A DNA stretch of 64,000 bases from DATFVA01 sp963711455. Its GTDB lineage: Bacteria > Bacteroidota > Ignavibacteria > Ignavibacteriales > Ignavibacteriaceae. Position 1 is the first letter of the stretch. Each line of letters starts with the position of its first letter. Of this stretch, positions 17,217 to 26,638 are shown one piece after another. The stretch covers positions 186,001-250,000 of the forward strand of contig CAVQEH010000005.1 in NCBI GenBank assembly GCA_963711455.1, read 5' to 3'. Position numbers and translations under genes: made by a program. The notes under the pieces were generated by a model that saw only the letters and a program-made list of their open reading frames with translations, was not told the DNA's origin and did not search any database.

Positions 17217-19390
17217 CAGCTTCCTTCCAGTCTTTCAACGGAATAAATGCCTTTGAGTTTTTTAAGTCTTTCTATTATCCTTGAAAGATGATCAAGGTTT
17301 TGAACATAGAGTGTAACATTACCTTCAAATGTCGAATCATTTGTATTTATATTAATCGATTTAATATTAGTATTCTGATATGAAACTATTGCATGAGAAA
17401 TCTCATTTAACAATCCGGGTGAGTCTTCTCCCATAACAGTTAAACCTGCGACAAAAAGATTTCCCTCACCTTCAGGCCATTGAACAGGGATTAATTTACT
17501 TGAATCGTTTTCTGAAATCCGAATCAGGTTAGGACAGGTTTTCCGGTGTATTTTTATTCCTTCCCCGATTGTAATATAACCTATTACCGGATCTCCGGGA
17601 ATCGGATTGCAGCATTTTGCATAAGAATAAAGAATCTTGGTTTTCTTTCCCTCAACAAGTACACCGCCTATATCATGTCTGGCACTATTTGCAAATGCTT
17701 CAAATTCAAGAGAAGGAACTGTTTCCTTTTTCTCTTCCTTCGTTTTAGTAGCGGTTAATACTTCATCGAGATTAACTTTTCCCTGTGCAATTGATTTAAA
17801 GAACGAGCGGGTATTTTCATATTTTAGATCAACGGAAAGTTTCGCAAGGTCATCCGGCGTAAATGAAAGTTTCATCTTCTTTATTTTTTTATCCCATATT
17901 TCCCTGCCTCCTTTTACAATATCATCTTCTTCTTTATTGATCCATTTCCTGACAGCAGATTTGGCTTTATGAGTCAGAACAAATTTTATCCAGTTTTTGT
18001 TCGGATGCTGATTTTTTGAAGTAATTATCTCCACCTGGTCCCCGCTATGAAGCACGGTATCAAGAGGAACTATTCTGCCATTTACCTTTGCTCCGATACA
18101 ATGGAATCCCACTTTGGAGTGAATTTCGAAAGCAAAATCTACAGGAGTGGAATTAACCGGAAGACGTCTCAAATCTCCTTTCGGTGTAAAGACGTAAATC
18201 TCGTCCTGGTAAAGGTTTAACTTAAAACTCTCAAGCAAATCTTTTCTTGCTTCGTCCCTGGAAGCATTCTCAAAAATATCCCTGATCCAGTTAACCCAGT
18301 TTTCAAGATCCTTGTCAGTTGCATTTTTATTTTCTTTATAACGCCAGTGAGCAGCAACTCCTTTTTCCGCAACCTCGTGCATTTTTTTGGTTCTTATCTG
18401 AACTTCAACCAATCTCCCTTCAGGACCTACAACAGTAGTATGAATCGATTGATAATTGTTAGTCTTTGGAATTGATATATAATCCTTAAATCTGTCAGGA
18501 ACAGGAAGATATATCTGGTTTACAATTCCGAGTGTAGTGTAGCATTCATTCGTATTTTCTGTGTCAAGAATTATCCTTATCGCAAAAAGATCATATATTT
18601 CTTCAAACGGTTTATTCCTTCGTACCATTTTCCGGTATATAGAATAAAGGTGTTTTGGTCTTCCGCTTATATCAAAATTCAGGTGATAATCCTTCAATTT
18701 TTCTATTATAGGTTCTGTAAATTTTTTGATATAACCTTCACGTTCTCTTCTCTTACTTTGCACTTTATCTACAAGTTCTTCGTATGCTTCCCTGTTTAAG
18801 TATTTAAATGATAAATCCTCCAATTCCCATTTTACTCTTCCTAAACCAAACCTGTTGGCAAAAGGAGCATATATTTCGAGTGTTTCCTGAGCAATCCTTC
18901 GTTGTTTATCAGGATTAACGAATTCCAGCGTTCTCATATTATGAAGACGGTCTGCAAATTTTACAAGTATAACCCTGACATCCTTAACCATCGAAAGAAG
19001 AAGTTTTCTGTAATTTTCAGCAACCGTTATTTCCTGTCCTTTGAATATTCCACTTATTTTTGTAACTCCATCAACTATTTCAGCAACTTCTTTCCCGAAC
19101 TCTTTTGACAGAAGATCCAGATTTAATTCAGTGTCTTCAACAACATCATGAAGGAGTGTGCTGGCAATGGTAATATCATCGAGAGGTAATTCGCGGGCGA
19201 CTATCATCGCAACCTGGTAAGGATGAGTAAAATATGGTTCACCGGAAGCACGCAGATCATATTTATGCGCTTCAAGAGAAAACTCAAAGCTTTTCTTAAT
19301 TAAGGCTTCATTTACTACAGGAAGGTTTTTATGACAAACTTCCAGCAGTTCATCAAGCATTTTTTGATATTTCGGTTCTAAGTTACTCAT
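17216..19390 (-). CDS. bifunctional (p)ppGpp synthetase/hydrolase Rel/SpoT
   Basis: The protein of about 724 residues has an N-terminal HD hydrolase domain (FTHPYQVAMI, LLHDVVEDT, KFADRLHNMRTL). It is followed by the synthetase domain (RPKHLYSIYRKM, IRIILDT, YISIPKTNNYQSIHTTVVGPEG), a TGS domain (VFTPKGDLRRLP), a Cys-rich region (YAKCCNPIPGD) and a C-terminal ACT domain. Both activities look intact, so it makes and destroys the stringent alarmone. I prefer the ATG at 19388-19390 (MSNLEPKYQ). A TTG 14 codons upstream is open but has no better ribosome site. Confidence 0.92.
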   Translation of the reverse strand: MSNLEPKYQKMLDELLEVCHKNLPVVNEALIKKSFEFSLEAHKYDLRASGEPYFTHPYQVAMIVARELPLDDITIASTLLHDVVEDTELNLDLLSKEFGKEVAEIVDGVTKISGIFKGQEITVAENYRKLLLSMVKDVRVILVKFADRLHNMRTLEFVNPDKQRRIAQETLEIYAPFANRFGLGRVKWELEDLSFKYLNREAYEELVDKVQSKRREREGYIKKFTEPIIEKLKDYHLNFDISGRPKHLYSIYRKMVRRNKPFEEIYDLFAIRIILDTENTNECYTTLGIVNQIYLPVPDRFKDYISIPKTNNYQSIHTTVVGPEGRLVEVQIRTKKMHEVAEKGVAAHWRYKENKNATDKDLENWVNWIRDIFENASRDEARKDLLESFKLNLYQDEIYVFTPKGDLRRLPVNSTPVDFAFEIHSKVGFHCIGAKVNGRIVPLDTVLHSGDQVEIITSKNQHPNKNWIKFVLTHKAKSAVRKWINKEEDDIVKGGREIWDKKIKKMKLSFTPDDLAKLSVDLKYENTRSFFKSIAQGKVNLDEVLTATKTKEEKKETVPSLEFEAFANSARHDIGGVLVEGKKTKILYSYAKCCNPIPGDPVIGYITIGEGIKIHRKTCPNLIRISENDSSKLIPVQWPEGEGNLFVAGLTVMGEDSPGLLNEISHAIVSYQNTNIKSININTNDSTFEGNVTLYVQNLDHLSRIIERLKKLKGIYSVERLEGS

Positions 19391-19479
19391 AGATGACACA
19401 TCGATGTCTGTTACACCAGTGACAACATACAATATTTATTTGAATAGTGAAAGTCAGCTGATTGTATTAAAACCATAGA

Positions 19480-20520
19480 TTATTGAGAAAGTTCCGTCTT
19501 AAGTTCTTCCACTCTTTTTAACCTGTTTTTTAATTTGGAATTAACATATTTGTCAGTGATCTTTATTGAGAGAATTTCGTTACAAACATTTATGGCCTCT
19601 TGATTTTCTCCCATCTTAACATACTCCTGAGCAATTAAATGCTTAAGAACAATCTCATCATAATGATTTAGGTTGGCGGGTAAAGAGTTTAATATCTCAT
19701 AATATATTTCAATTGATTTTTCCGGATTAATATCTTCATATGCTCTCGCCAATCCCCACATAAAAAACCTGCTCCCGGGATATTCAGTTAATGCAGAATC
19801 TGCGAGGATAACAGCATGAGAAAAATTTTTCTGATCAATATAAATCCAGATAAGAGAATTTATTGCCAAATATCTGTTATACGACGAATTATCAATCGCT
19901 TCTTCCAGCAATTTTATGCCTTCATCCTTTTCATCCGTATGACCGGGAAGCCAATCAAGGAATTCCGTTTTTCTGCTTTTCCAGTATTTAAATGTTCCGA
20001 TTGCAATGTACGCCTCATAGAAATTTTTATCCTGTTTTAAAATATCCTCAAAATCATCCAGGGCATTTGTTCCCTCGGAAAGAGCTTCCAACCAATCTGT
20101 ATTTAAAGCTTTGAAGTAAGCAAGATACCCTTCGGAGAGACTAAGAAAATATTTATACCAGATATTATTTTCTTTATTATCTAACATTTTTTTTGCCTGA
20201 TCTTTCGCAGAATTCAACGATGAATCTATATATGATTCATTATATTTTTCCCCATAATCATATGATTTTGCAATTTGAACAGCAGCAAGATAAATTTTTC
20301 CCAAAGGTAACTGTGAATATTTTTTATCGAGGTTAAGAAAAGTTTTTTCGGCTTTAGTATAATCCTGAAGGATAATTGAATTGATGCCCGCTCTTAGCAC
20401 TGAATCAACCTGTTGATCAGGATAGACCTGGCAGAAACCAATTGCCTGGTAAACAAAGAATAGAATCAGGAGAAGGCAGGTTTTGAACTTAAAGAGTTCC
20501 AAAAGTCCTGTCTCCGGCAT
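19480..20520 (-). CDS. exported TPR-repeat protein of unknown function
   Basis: The protein begins with a hydrophobic signal-like segment (FKTCLLLILFFVYQAIGF) and then forms helical tetratricopeptide-like repeats up to the end (DYTKAEKTFLNLDKK, NPEKSIEIYYEILNSLP, MGENQEAINVCNEIL). A Trp-rich stretch FKYWKSRKTEFLDWLPG lies in the middle. The longest frame starts inside the upp gene (32-base overlap); a TTG a few codons in is preceded by GGA and is an alternative start. Function is not recognisable. It probably works in the periplasm as a protein-protein scaffold (inference). Confidence 0.65.
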   Translation of the reverse strand: MPETGLLELFKFKTCLLLILFFVYQAIGFCQVYPDQQVDSVLRAGINSIILQDYTKAEKTFLNLDKKYSQLPLGKIYLAAVQIAKSYDYGEKYNESYIDSSLNSAKDQAKKMLDNKENNIWYKYFLSLSEGYLAYFKALNTDWLEALSEGTNALDDFEDILKQDKNFYEAYIAIGTFKYWKSRKTEFLDWLPGHTDEKDEGIKLLEEAIDNSSYNRYLAINSLIWIYIDQKNFSHAVILADSALTEYPGSRFFMWGLARAYEDINPEKSIEIYYEILNSLPANLNHYDEIVLKHLIAQEYVKMGENQEAINVCNEILSIKITDKYVNSKLKNRLKRVEELKTELSQ

Positions 20521-21148
20521 CGCCTAAACCGGGAAGAATATATCCCCTTTCATTTAATTCCCTGTCTAATGCTGTTGTGTATATTTCAACATCTGGATGT
20601 GTTTCAAATACCTTTCCGATTCCTTCAGGGGCAGAAACAAGCGAAGCAAAAACGCAGTGGTTAATTCCGCTGCTTTTTAATCTTGAAATTGCGGCAATAA
20701 CACTTCCACCGGTCGCAAGCATCGGGTCTAAAATAATTATCAATGTATTCTTTTTTGTTGAAGGAATCTTAAAATAATAGCTTTTGGGTGCAAGTGTTTT
20801 CTCGTCTCTTTCCATTCCTATGTGTCCTACTTTTGCATCTGGAATAACTTCAAGAAACCCATTCACCATCCCAAGACCGGCTCTTAAAATAGGCACAAGT
20901 ATAATTTCCTGTGAGAGCTTATGTCCTACCGTTTTTTCAAGGGGAGTCTCAACTTCTATCTCATCCAGCGAAAAATTTTTACTTATTTCTGTTGCAAGTA
21001 TTATTGAAAGCCTGTTAACTGCAGCTCTGAAAAATTCAGGCGAAGTTTTTTTATCTCTTAATTGAGTTATTTCTCTTTTTACAATGGGATAATTAATCAG
21101 CTTTAAGTTTTTGTATTCCCGTTCCATAGTTCCAAGATTAATCAGCAT
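20489..21148 (-). CDS. upp: uracil phosphoribosyltransferase
   Basis: The 219-residue protein shows the UPRT pattern: ILVPILRAGLGMVNGFLE, the PRPP-binding loop IIILDPMLATGGSVIAA, and the C-terminal uracil-binding stretch GYILPGLGDAGDRTFGT. It converts uracil and PRPP to UMP in pyrimidine salvage. Two in-frame ATG codons (21148 and 21127) are both possible starts, and neither has a strong ribosome site. The gene follows the flavoprotein gene by three bases. Confidence 0.93.
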   Translation of the reverse strand: MLINLGTMEREYKNLKLINYPIVKREITQLRDKKTSPEFFRAAVNRLSIILATEISKNFSLDEIEVETPLEKTVGHKLSQEIILVPILRAGLGMVNGFLEVIPDAKVGHIGMERDEKTLAPKSYYFKIPSTKKNTLIIILDPMLATGGSVIAAISRLKSSGINHCVFASLVSAPEGIGKVFETHPDVEIYTTALDRELNERGYILPGLGDAGDRTFGTL

Positions 21149-21151
21149 AAT

Positions 21152-22501
21152 TTATTTTATTTTTCTACCCAAAATAGATAAAAGATTTATAAAAGGAGAA
21201 AGTGGCGGAGTATAATTGTAATTTAATTCACCTAAAATTTTTCCGGGGATTTTATTTTTTATGAATGCTGAAATTAAATCTCCGTAACCTGAAACTTCTT
21301 TCCCGCCAAAAAAGGCTGCACCCAAAATATTTTTATTCACTGCATTATAAAGTATCTTTCCATATACCTGTTCACTTTCAGGCATTACTTTTACAAGATT
21401 AGTAGTTACGGCATCCACGCTTTTAAAAGGTATGCCCTGTTCTTTCGCTTCCTTCGATGTTATACCGACCGACACCTGGTATTTATCTAAAATTTTAATA
21501 GCTATATTTCTTACCACGGAACTTGTAACAGCATTACCTCCCGCTGCATTTTCCCCTGCAACGTGTGCAAACTGGTGGGCAACGGTTGCTACCGGGAAAT
21601 AATCATTTTGTTTTGTAACTTCGTTTAATATTTCAATGTTGTCTCCGCAAGCCCAGATATGAGAATCAGATGTTCTTAATTTTCTGTCAACTTTAATTCC
21701 CCCCTTTTCAGAAATATCAAGACCGGCTTCCCTTGCAAGAATGTTATTCGGTACAAAACCGATTGCGGAAATTACAATATCTGATTGGACAATTCTTCCA
21801 TCAATGTTTATTGATTGAATTAAACCGTTCTCGATCAAAGGAATGAATTTTTTGAATCCACCTAGAAAAATGACATTGCGTTTTTTCAGGAGTTCCTGAA
21901 TCAATAATTGAATTTCAGGTTCGGAGTATGGCAAAGGTAAATTCTCTTTTTCAACTATTGTTACTTCTTTTTTCAAATCATGGAATGCATCTGCAGCTTC
22001 CAGGCCAATATAACCTGATCCAATTATCACTACCGAATCTATATTTTTAGATTTAGTGTAATTCATAACATTTATTAGATCCGGGATATTTTTCATTGTA
22101 AAAAGATTAACTGCAAATTCAGGGAAGCTGGGAATTATTTTGGGAATTGAACCGGTTGCAAGAATAAGGGAATCATATCTCTCCTCAAATTCTTTGTGTT
22201 GTCTTTTATTATAAACTGTTACCGATTGTTTCTGTCTATTAATTCTTATTACTTCACAACCAGTGTAAACATTCACATTTTTTTCTTCTTTAAATTTTTC
22301 TGGAGTGAATGTAATTATTTCTTTGTAATCGGGAATATCGCCGGAAATGACATAAGGAATTTCACATGTTCCGGTAGAAATAAATTCACCGGATTCGAAC
22401 ATGATTACTTTTGCATCAGGATTTACCCTTTTAGCTTTCGCAGCAGCAGCAGGACCTGCAGCATTTCCTCCTACTACTGTTATTTTAGCCGGCTTAAACA
22501 A
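21152..22501 (-). CDS. CoA-disulfide reductase/NADH oxidase-like flavoprotein
   Basis: The 449-residue protein has an FAD-binding GGNAAGPAAAAKAKR near the N-terminus and the single redox Cys46 in STGTCEIPYVISG, as in CoA-disulfide reductases and NADH oxidases (family motif SxxxCGxPY). An NAD-binding VVIIGSGYIGLEAADAF and the second FAD motif IWACGDNIEI follow, then a dimerisation domain. It likely reduces CoA- or per-/polysulfide disulfides or oxygen with NAD(P)H; the exact substrate cannot be read. It lies between der (11 bases) and upp (three bases). Confidence 0.82.
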   Translation of the reverse strand: MFKPAKITVVGGNAAGPAAAAKAKRVNPDAKVIMFESGEFISTGTCEIPYVISGDIPDYKEIITFTPEKFKEEKNVNVYTGCEVIRINRQKQSVTVYNKRQHKEFEERYDSLILATGSIPKIIPSFPEFAVNLFTMKNIPDLINVMNYTKSKNIDSVVIIGSGYIGLEAADAFHDLKKEVTIVEKENLPLPYSEPEIQLLIQELLKKRNVIFLGGFKKFIPLIENGLIQSINIDGRIVQSDIVISAIGFVPNNILAREAGLDISEKGGIKVDRKLRTSDSHIWACGDNIEILNEVTKQNDYFPVATVAHQFAHVAGENAAGGNAVTSSVVRNIAIKILDKYQVSVGITSKEAKEQGIPFKSVDAVTTNLVKVMPESEQVYGKILYNAVNKNILGAAFFGGKEVSGYGDLISAFIKNKIPGKILGELNYNYTPPLSPFINLLSILGRKIK

Positions 22502-22512
22502 AATCGATAAAT

Positions 22513-23823
22513 CTATTTGTTCTTAAAACTTAAAGTAAACGGAACCCCATAAAAACCAAAATGTTCACGGATCTTATTTTCAAGAAATCTTTTATAATGA
22601 TCAGGTATATCTTTCGGGTAATTTGAAAAGAAAAGAAACACCGGGTAATTATCTCCAACCTGTGTAATATATTTTATTTTAACTTCTCTTCCTGTATGCG
22701 TCGTGGGAGGAGGATTCCTCTCAATGTCCTGCAGCAGAATATCATTCAATTCACTGGTAGGAATTTTTTTCTTTCTTTCAGCACTTATTTCCCTGGCAAG
22801 ATCTATCAGCTTAAAAATTCTTTGCTTCGTTAAAGCAGAAATAAAAATAACAGGGAAATAGTTTGTTCTTCCGAGCTTATCTTTAATTGCTAATTCAAAC
22901 TCACGTGATGTATTGGTTTCTTTTTCTATTAAATCCCATTTATTTAAAGCAATAATAATTCCTTTTTTCCAGCGGACTGCTTCATCTATAATCTTCTGAT
23001 CCTGCTTTTCCAATCCAACAGATGCATCAATCATAATTATCGCTATATCGCATTCACCAATTGAACGAAGTGAGCGAAGCGTTGAATAAAATTCAATACT
23101 CTCTTCAATCCGTTTCTTTTTTCTTAATCCGGCGGTATCAACCAGAACAATTTCTTCACCGTGGTATTTCATTACAGTATCAAGGCTGTCCCTGGTAGTT
23201 CCGGGAATATCTGTAACAATGCTCCGATCAAATCCGAGCAATGCATTAGTTAGTGATGATTTGCCAACATTCGGTCTCCCGACAATAGCAATTTTCAGTC
23301 GTGAATCTTCTGAAAGATTTTCTATTTCAGGAAATTCAGAGGTCAGGTCATCAAGAAAATCTCCAATCTTTCTTCCGACTAAAGCGGAGATGTCATAAAT
23401 TTTTTCTGTGCCGAACTTATAAAATTCAGCGGCAAGCGGTTCAAACTTTTCGGAATCAACTTTATTAGCAAGAAGAAAATATTTTTTATTTGAATTCCTG
23501 AGTAGTCCGGCAATATCATCATCAATAGGATTTATTCCTGCGCGGACATCCACAAGAAAAATAATTGAGTCTGCCTGGTTAATTGCGATTTCAACCTGTT
23601 CACGAATAGCGGTTTCAAAAAGATCTTCCGAATTAGGAACATACCCACCGGTATCAATCAGTTGAAATTTTTTACCTGCCCACTCTACTTCGCCATAGTT
23701 CCTATCGCGGGTTACACCACTTTTATCATCAACAATAGCTTCTCTTTTTCCTATAAGCCTGTTGAACAAAGTTGATTTTCCTACGTTTGGACGTCCTACA
23801 ATTACTACAATCGGTATTTTCAT
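22513..23823 (-). CDS. der: ribosome-assembly GTPase Der (EngA)
   Basis: The 436-residue protein holds two successive GTPase domains with P-loops GRPNVGKSTLFNRL (about residue 9) and GRPNVGKSSLTNAL (about 180), G3 motifs DTGGY and DTAGL, and G4 motifs NKVD and NKWD. The tail is a KH-like domain (NPPPTTHTGREVKIKYITQ). Der acts in 50S subunit assembly and is normally essential. Start and length agree with the family. Confidence 0.95.
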   Translation of the reverse strand: MKIPIVVIVGRPNVGKSTLFNRLIGKREAIVDDKSGVTRDRNYGEVEWAGKKFQLIDTGGYVPNSEDLFETAIREQVEIAINQADSIIFLVDVRAGINPIDDDIAGLLRNSNKKYFLLANKVDSEKFEPLAAEFYKFGTEKIYDISALVGRKIGDFLDDLTSEFPEIENLSEDSRLKIAIVGRPNVGKSSLTNALLGFDRSIVTDIPGTTRDSLDTVMKYHGEEIVLVDTAGLRKKKRIEESIEFYSTLRSLRSIGECDIAIIMIDASVGLEKQDQKIIDEAVRWKKGIIIALNKWDLIEKETNTSREFELAIKDKLGRTNYFPVIFISALTKQRIFKLIDLAREISAERKKKIPTSELNDILLQDIERNPPPTTHTGREVKIKYITQVGDNYPVFLFFSNYPKDIPDHYKRFLENKIREHFGFYGVPFTLSFKNK

Positions 23824-23923
23824 ATTTAAATAAATTAAGATTTCAGGAAGTTAAAATATAAAACTGTTCCCCTTGCATCAAATACATTTAATATAAATCC
23901 AAAGATGATCGGAAAATTCAGAG

Positions 23924-24952
23924 TCATTTTTTTAGCCGGAATGAAAATTCGCTCCCCCTACCCGCTTCACTTTTCACCTCAATTTTTGAACCGTGAGCTT
24001 CTACAATATGTTTCACAATTGCCAGTCCAAGTCCGGTTCCTCCAACTTCACGCGAACGGGCTTTATCGACTCTGAAAAATCTTTCGAAAATTCTCGAAAT
24101 ATCTGCAGCAGGGATACCGATTCCCGTATCACTTATAATTATTTTACCAAACCCATCTTCTTCTTTGACACTTACTCTTACAGTTCCTTCTTCAGTGTAC
24201 TTGATTGCATTTGTAATCAGGTTAACCAAAACCTGTTTCAATTTTGTTTTATCGCCGTACAACTGAAGCTTTTCATTTATTGGTTCAAGTATAATATCAA
24301 TATTTTTTTCATCAGCAACAGGCTTCATCTCGTTGATAATATTTTCAAGATATTCCTTAACAATAAAATACCTGAAGCTCATCCGCATCTCACCGGATTC
24401 AATCATAGAAATATCAATAAGATCATTCAGGAGATTATTAAGATTTATTGTGTGCTGGTTAGCTTTTGCAAGAAAATTTTTATTCACTTTTGCATCATTG
24501 ATTGCCCCGTTTAAAAGTGTTTCAATATAACCCTGTATTGAAAAAATCGGAGTCCGAAGTTCATGGGAAACATTTCCGAGAAACTCCGATCTTATTCTTT
24601 CCAACCGTTTCAGATACTCTACATCATTTCTTGCTTTATCAAACATTTCCTTTATTTCTTCCTGCATTCCTTTCAGATTATTACTTAAACGGATTTCTTC
24701 AGCAGTGTTGTAATTATTATTCCTGATATTAGAAATAGTTGTTTTTATTTCTTCAAGCTCTTTTAATCGTTTGCTGCCAATCAGGTTAAGAAAGTAAAGG
24801 CTTAAGGTTATAATACAAAAGGTAAGCAGGATTGCCCCTGATGCATTTTTTACAATCACCGCAAAAATAATAATAATTATAGCATCAAATATTAAAAACT
24901 CCGTGAGGAAAGTCTTTGCCGAATTTAAGTTGGTTTTAAATTCATTCCACAC
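23924..24952 (-). CDS. PhoR-like sensor histidine kinase
   Basis: The 342-residue protein has two membrane segments (about 17-34 and 40-57) with only a very short loop between them, then a HisKA domain with FLGNVSHELRTPIFS (His130) and an HATPase_c domain with N-box NLITNAIKYT, G1 DTGIGIPA, F-box IFERFFRVDKARS and G2 GTGLGLAIVKH. The near absence of an external sensor domain implies sensing within the membrane or via a partner. Its start overlaps the response regulator gene by 11 bases. Probable phosphate or envelope signalling, by similarity only. Confidence 0.88.
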   Translation of the reverse strand: MWNEFKTNLNSAKTFLTEFLIFDAIIIIIFAVIVKNASGAILLTFCIITLSLYFLNLIGSKRLKELEEIKTTISNIRNNNYNTAEEIRLSNNLKGMQEEIKEMFDKARNDVEYLKRLERIRSEFLGNVSHELRTPIFSIQGYIETLLNGAINDAKVNKNFLAKANQHTINLNNLLNDLIDISMIESGEMRMSFRYFIVKEYLENIINEMKPVADEKNIDIILEPINEKLQLYGDKTKLKQVLVNLITNAIKYTEEGTVRVSVKEEDGFGKIIISDTGIGIPAADISRIFERFFRVDKARSREVGGTGLGLAIVKHIVEAHGSKIEVKSEAGRGSEFSFRLKK

Positions 24953-25628
24953 TTTTAAATCTGTATCCTACGCCTTTAATAGTTTCTATTAGATCAGAAT
25001 AGTTATTAAGCTTCTCCCTTATTTTACGAATATGAACATCGACAGTTCTGTCAACGACATAAACATCAATTCCCCATACCGTTTTTAATAAGGCGTCCCT
25101 GCTGAAAACTTTACTCGGATTATTTGCAAGAAAATACAGAAGCTCAAATTCCTTTCGCGGGAAAACAGTTTCTTCATCATCGATATAAACTTTATATTGT
25201 TCTCTGTCGATTTCAAGCGGACCAATTTTTACAATTGAAGGGAGGGTTTTATCATCCTTTGCTGATTTCCTCAGATTAGAATTTACACGGGCAATTAATT
25301 TTTTAGGAGAGATTGGTTTTTTTATAAAGTCGCTTGCACCAAGCTCAAGCCCCCTGATCTCATCTGCTTCTGCTCCTTTTGCCGTAAGAAAAATAACAGG
25401 AATTTCAGAGTATGCTTTATTTTCTCTTATGCGTTTGCAGACTTCATACCCGTCAATGTTAGGCATCATTATATCCAGTAAAATCAAATCGGGTTTATTG
25501 TTCAATTTCTGAAGAGCCTCGATTCCATCGTAAGCTGTAATTACCTCGAAACCTTCCTGTATAAGATTATATTCCAGAAATTCGACTATATCTTTTTCAT
25601 CATCAACTAAGAGTATTTTTGATTTCAT
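24942..25628 (-). CDS. PhoB/OmpR-family response regulator
   Basis: The 228-residue protein has a receiver domain with phosphorylation site Asp52 in LILLDIMMPNIDG, acidic pair DD near residue 9 and Lys in FIKKPISP. It is followed by an OmpR-type winged helix (FPRKEFELLYFLANNPSKVF; VDVHIRKIREKL; ETIKGVGYRF). It should be the partner of the overlapping histidine kinase. The start overlaps the upstream oxidoreductase gene by four bases. The regulon is not evident from the window. Confidence 0.9.
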   Translation of the reverse strand: MKSKILLVDDEKDIVEFLEYNLIQEGFEVITAYDGIEALQKLNNKPDLILLDIMMPNIDGYEVCKRIRENKAYSEIPVIFLTAKGAEADEIRGLELGASDFIKKPISPKKLIARVNSNLRKSAKDDKTLPSIVKIGPLEIDREQYKVYIDDEETVFPRKEFELLYFLANNPSKVFSRDALLKTVWGIDVYVVDRTVDVHIRKIREKLNNYSDLIETIKGVGYRFKSVE

Positions 25629-26638
25629 ATTTGTTTAATGTTCACTTCTGTTTTTTTTGAGGCGGATTCATACATTGCATCAATTACTTTCATCCTTGAA
25701 AGAGCTTCTGCTGCAGGAGAAAAAACCGGATTCAAACCCCTTACTGCACCGATAAAACTCTTTAATTCATTTAAATAAGATTTCTTAAAAAGGCTAAGAG
25801 CACTTTCTGTCTGTGAGGGTGTTAGATCCATGAATTGTTCATCAATTTTTTTATTTACTCTGAAAGGATTTAAAGAAGCATTCCCTTTGGTTCCATATAC
25901 ATTGACGTAAAAGAGATCCTTTTCCAATGGTAATGACCAACTCGTCTCCATTGTTATTAAAGCGTTATTTTTACATCTCAACATACTTATTGAACTATCT
26001 TCAACAGTTTTAGTGTTCATCGAAAAATTATGAGTAGAAACTGTACTAACAGTCGGATAGTTTAACAGCCACAGGGATAAATCCAACAGCAGTATGCTTA
26101 AATCGATTATAACTCCGCCGCCGGATTCTTCTTTTCGTGTAAACCACTTCTCACCGCTGCTTTGTCTCCTTATCCATCCGCACTTAATGTAAAACGGTTC
26201 GCCTATTTCACCGGAATTGATTAGACTGCGAAGGATCATTGCATCAGGACGGTAACGTAAGTTCATCCCTACCATTATTTTATTTTTCGATTTTTTAGCT
26301 GCATCAATTATCGGTTTTGCTTCAGCAAATGTTCTGGCTAAAGGTTTTTCTACAAGCACATCTTTTTTCGCTTTGAGGGAAGCAATAGCTGTTTCATTGT
26401 GCAGGTGTGTAGGAGTAGCAATAATGACGGCTTCCGAATCACTTTTATCGAGCAATTCTTTATAGTCCGAATATCTTTCATCAATATTAAATTTATCTGC
26501 TATTGTATTGAGCCTGTTTTTATTAATTTCTGCAACTGCAGTTACTTTAACATTATTCATTTTAATAAGATTGGGAAGATGGACGAGTTGTACAATTCCT
26601 CCCAAACCAATTATAGCTACTTTGGTTTTTTCAATCAA
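25625..26638 (-). CDS. Gfo/Idh/MocA-family oxidoreductase
   Basis: The 337-residue protein has an N-terminal Rossmann fold (KVAIIGLGGIVQLVHLPN), the family signature VLVEKPLARTFAEAK with the catalytic-site Lys, and a C-terminal beta-sheet domain with KNKIMVGMNLRYRPD. Such enzymes oxidise or reduce sugar or cyclitol derivatives with NAD(P). The substrate is unknown. It overlaps dxs by four bases at its start and the response regulator by four at its end, so all are likely in one transcript. Confidence 0.85.
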   Translation of the reverse strand: MIEKTKVAIIGLGGIVQLVHLPNLIKMNNVKVTAVAEINKNRLNTIADKFNIDERYSDYKELLDKSDSEAVIIATPTHLHNETAIASLKAKKDVLVEKPLARTFAEAKPIIDAAKKSKNKIMVGMNLRYRPDAMILRSLINSGEIGEPFYIKCGWIRRQSSGEKWFTRKEESGGGVIIDLSILLLDLSLWLLNYPTVSTVSTHNFSMNTKTVEDSSISMLRCKNNALITMETSWSLPLEKDLFYVNVYGTKGNASLNPFRVNKKIDEQFMDLTPSQTESALSLFKKSYLNELKSFIGAVRGLNPVFSPAAEALSRMKVIDAMYESASKKTEVNIKQI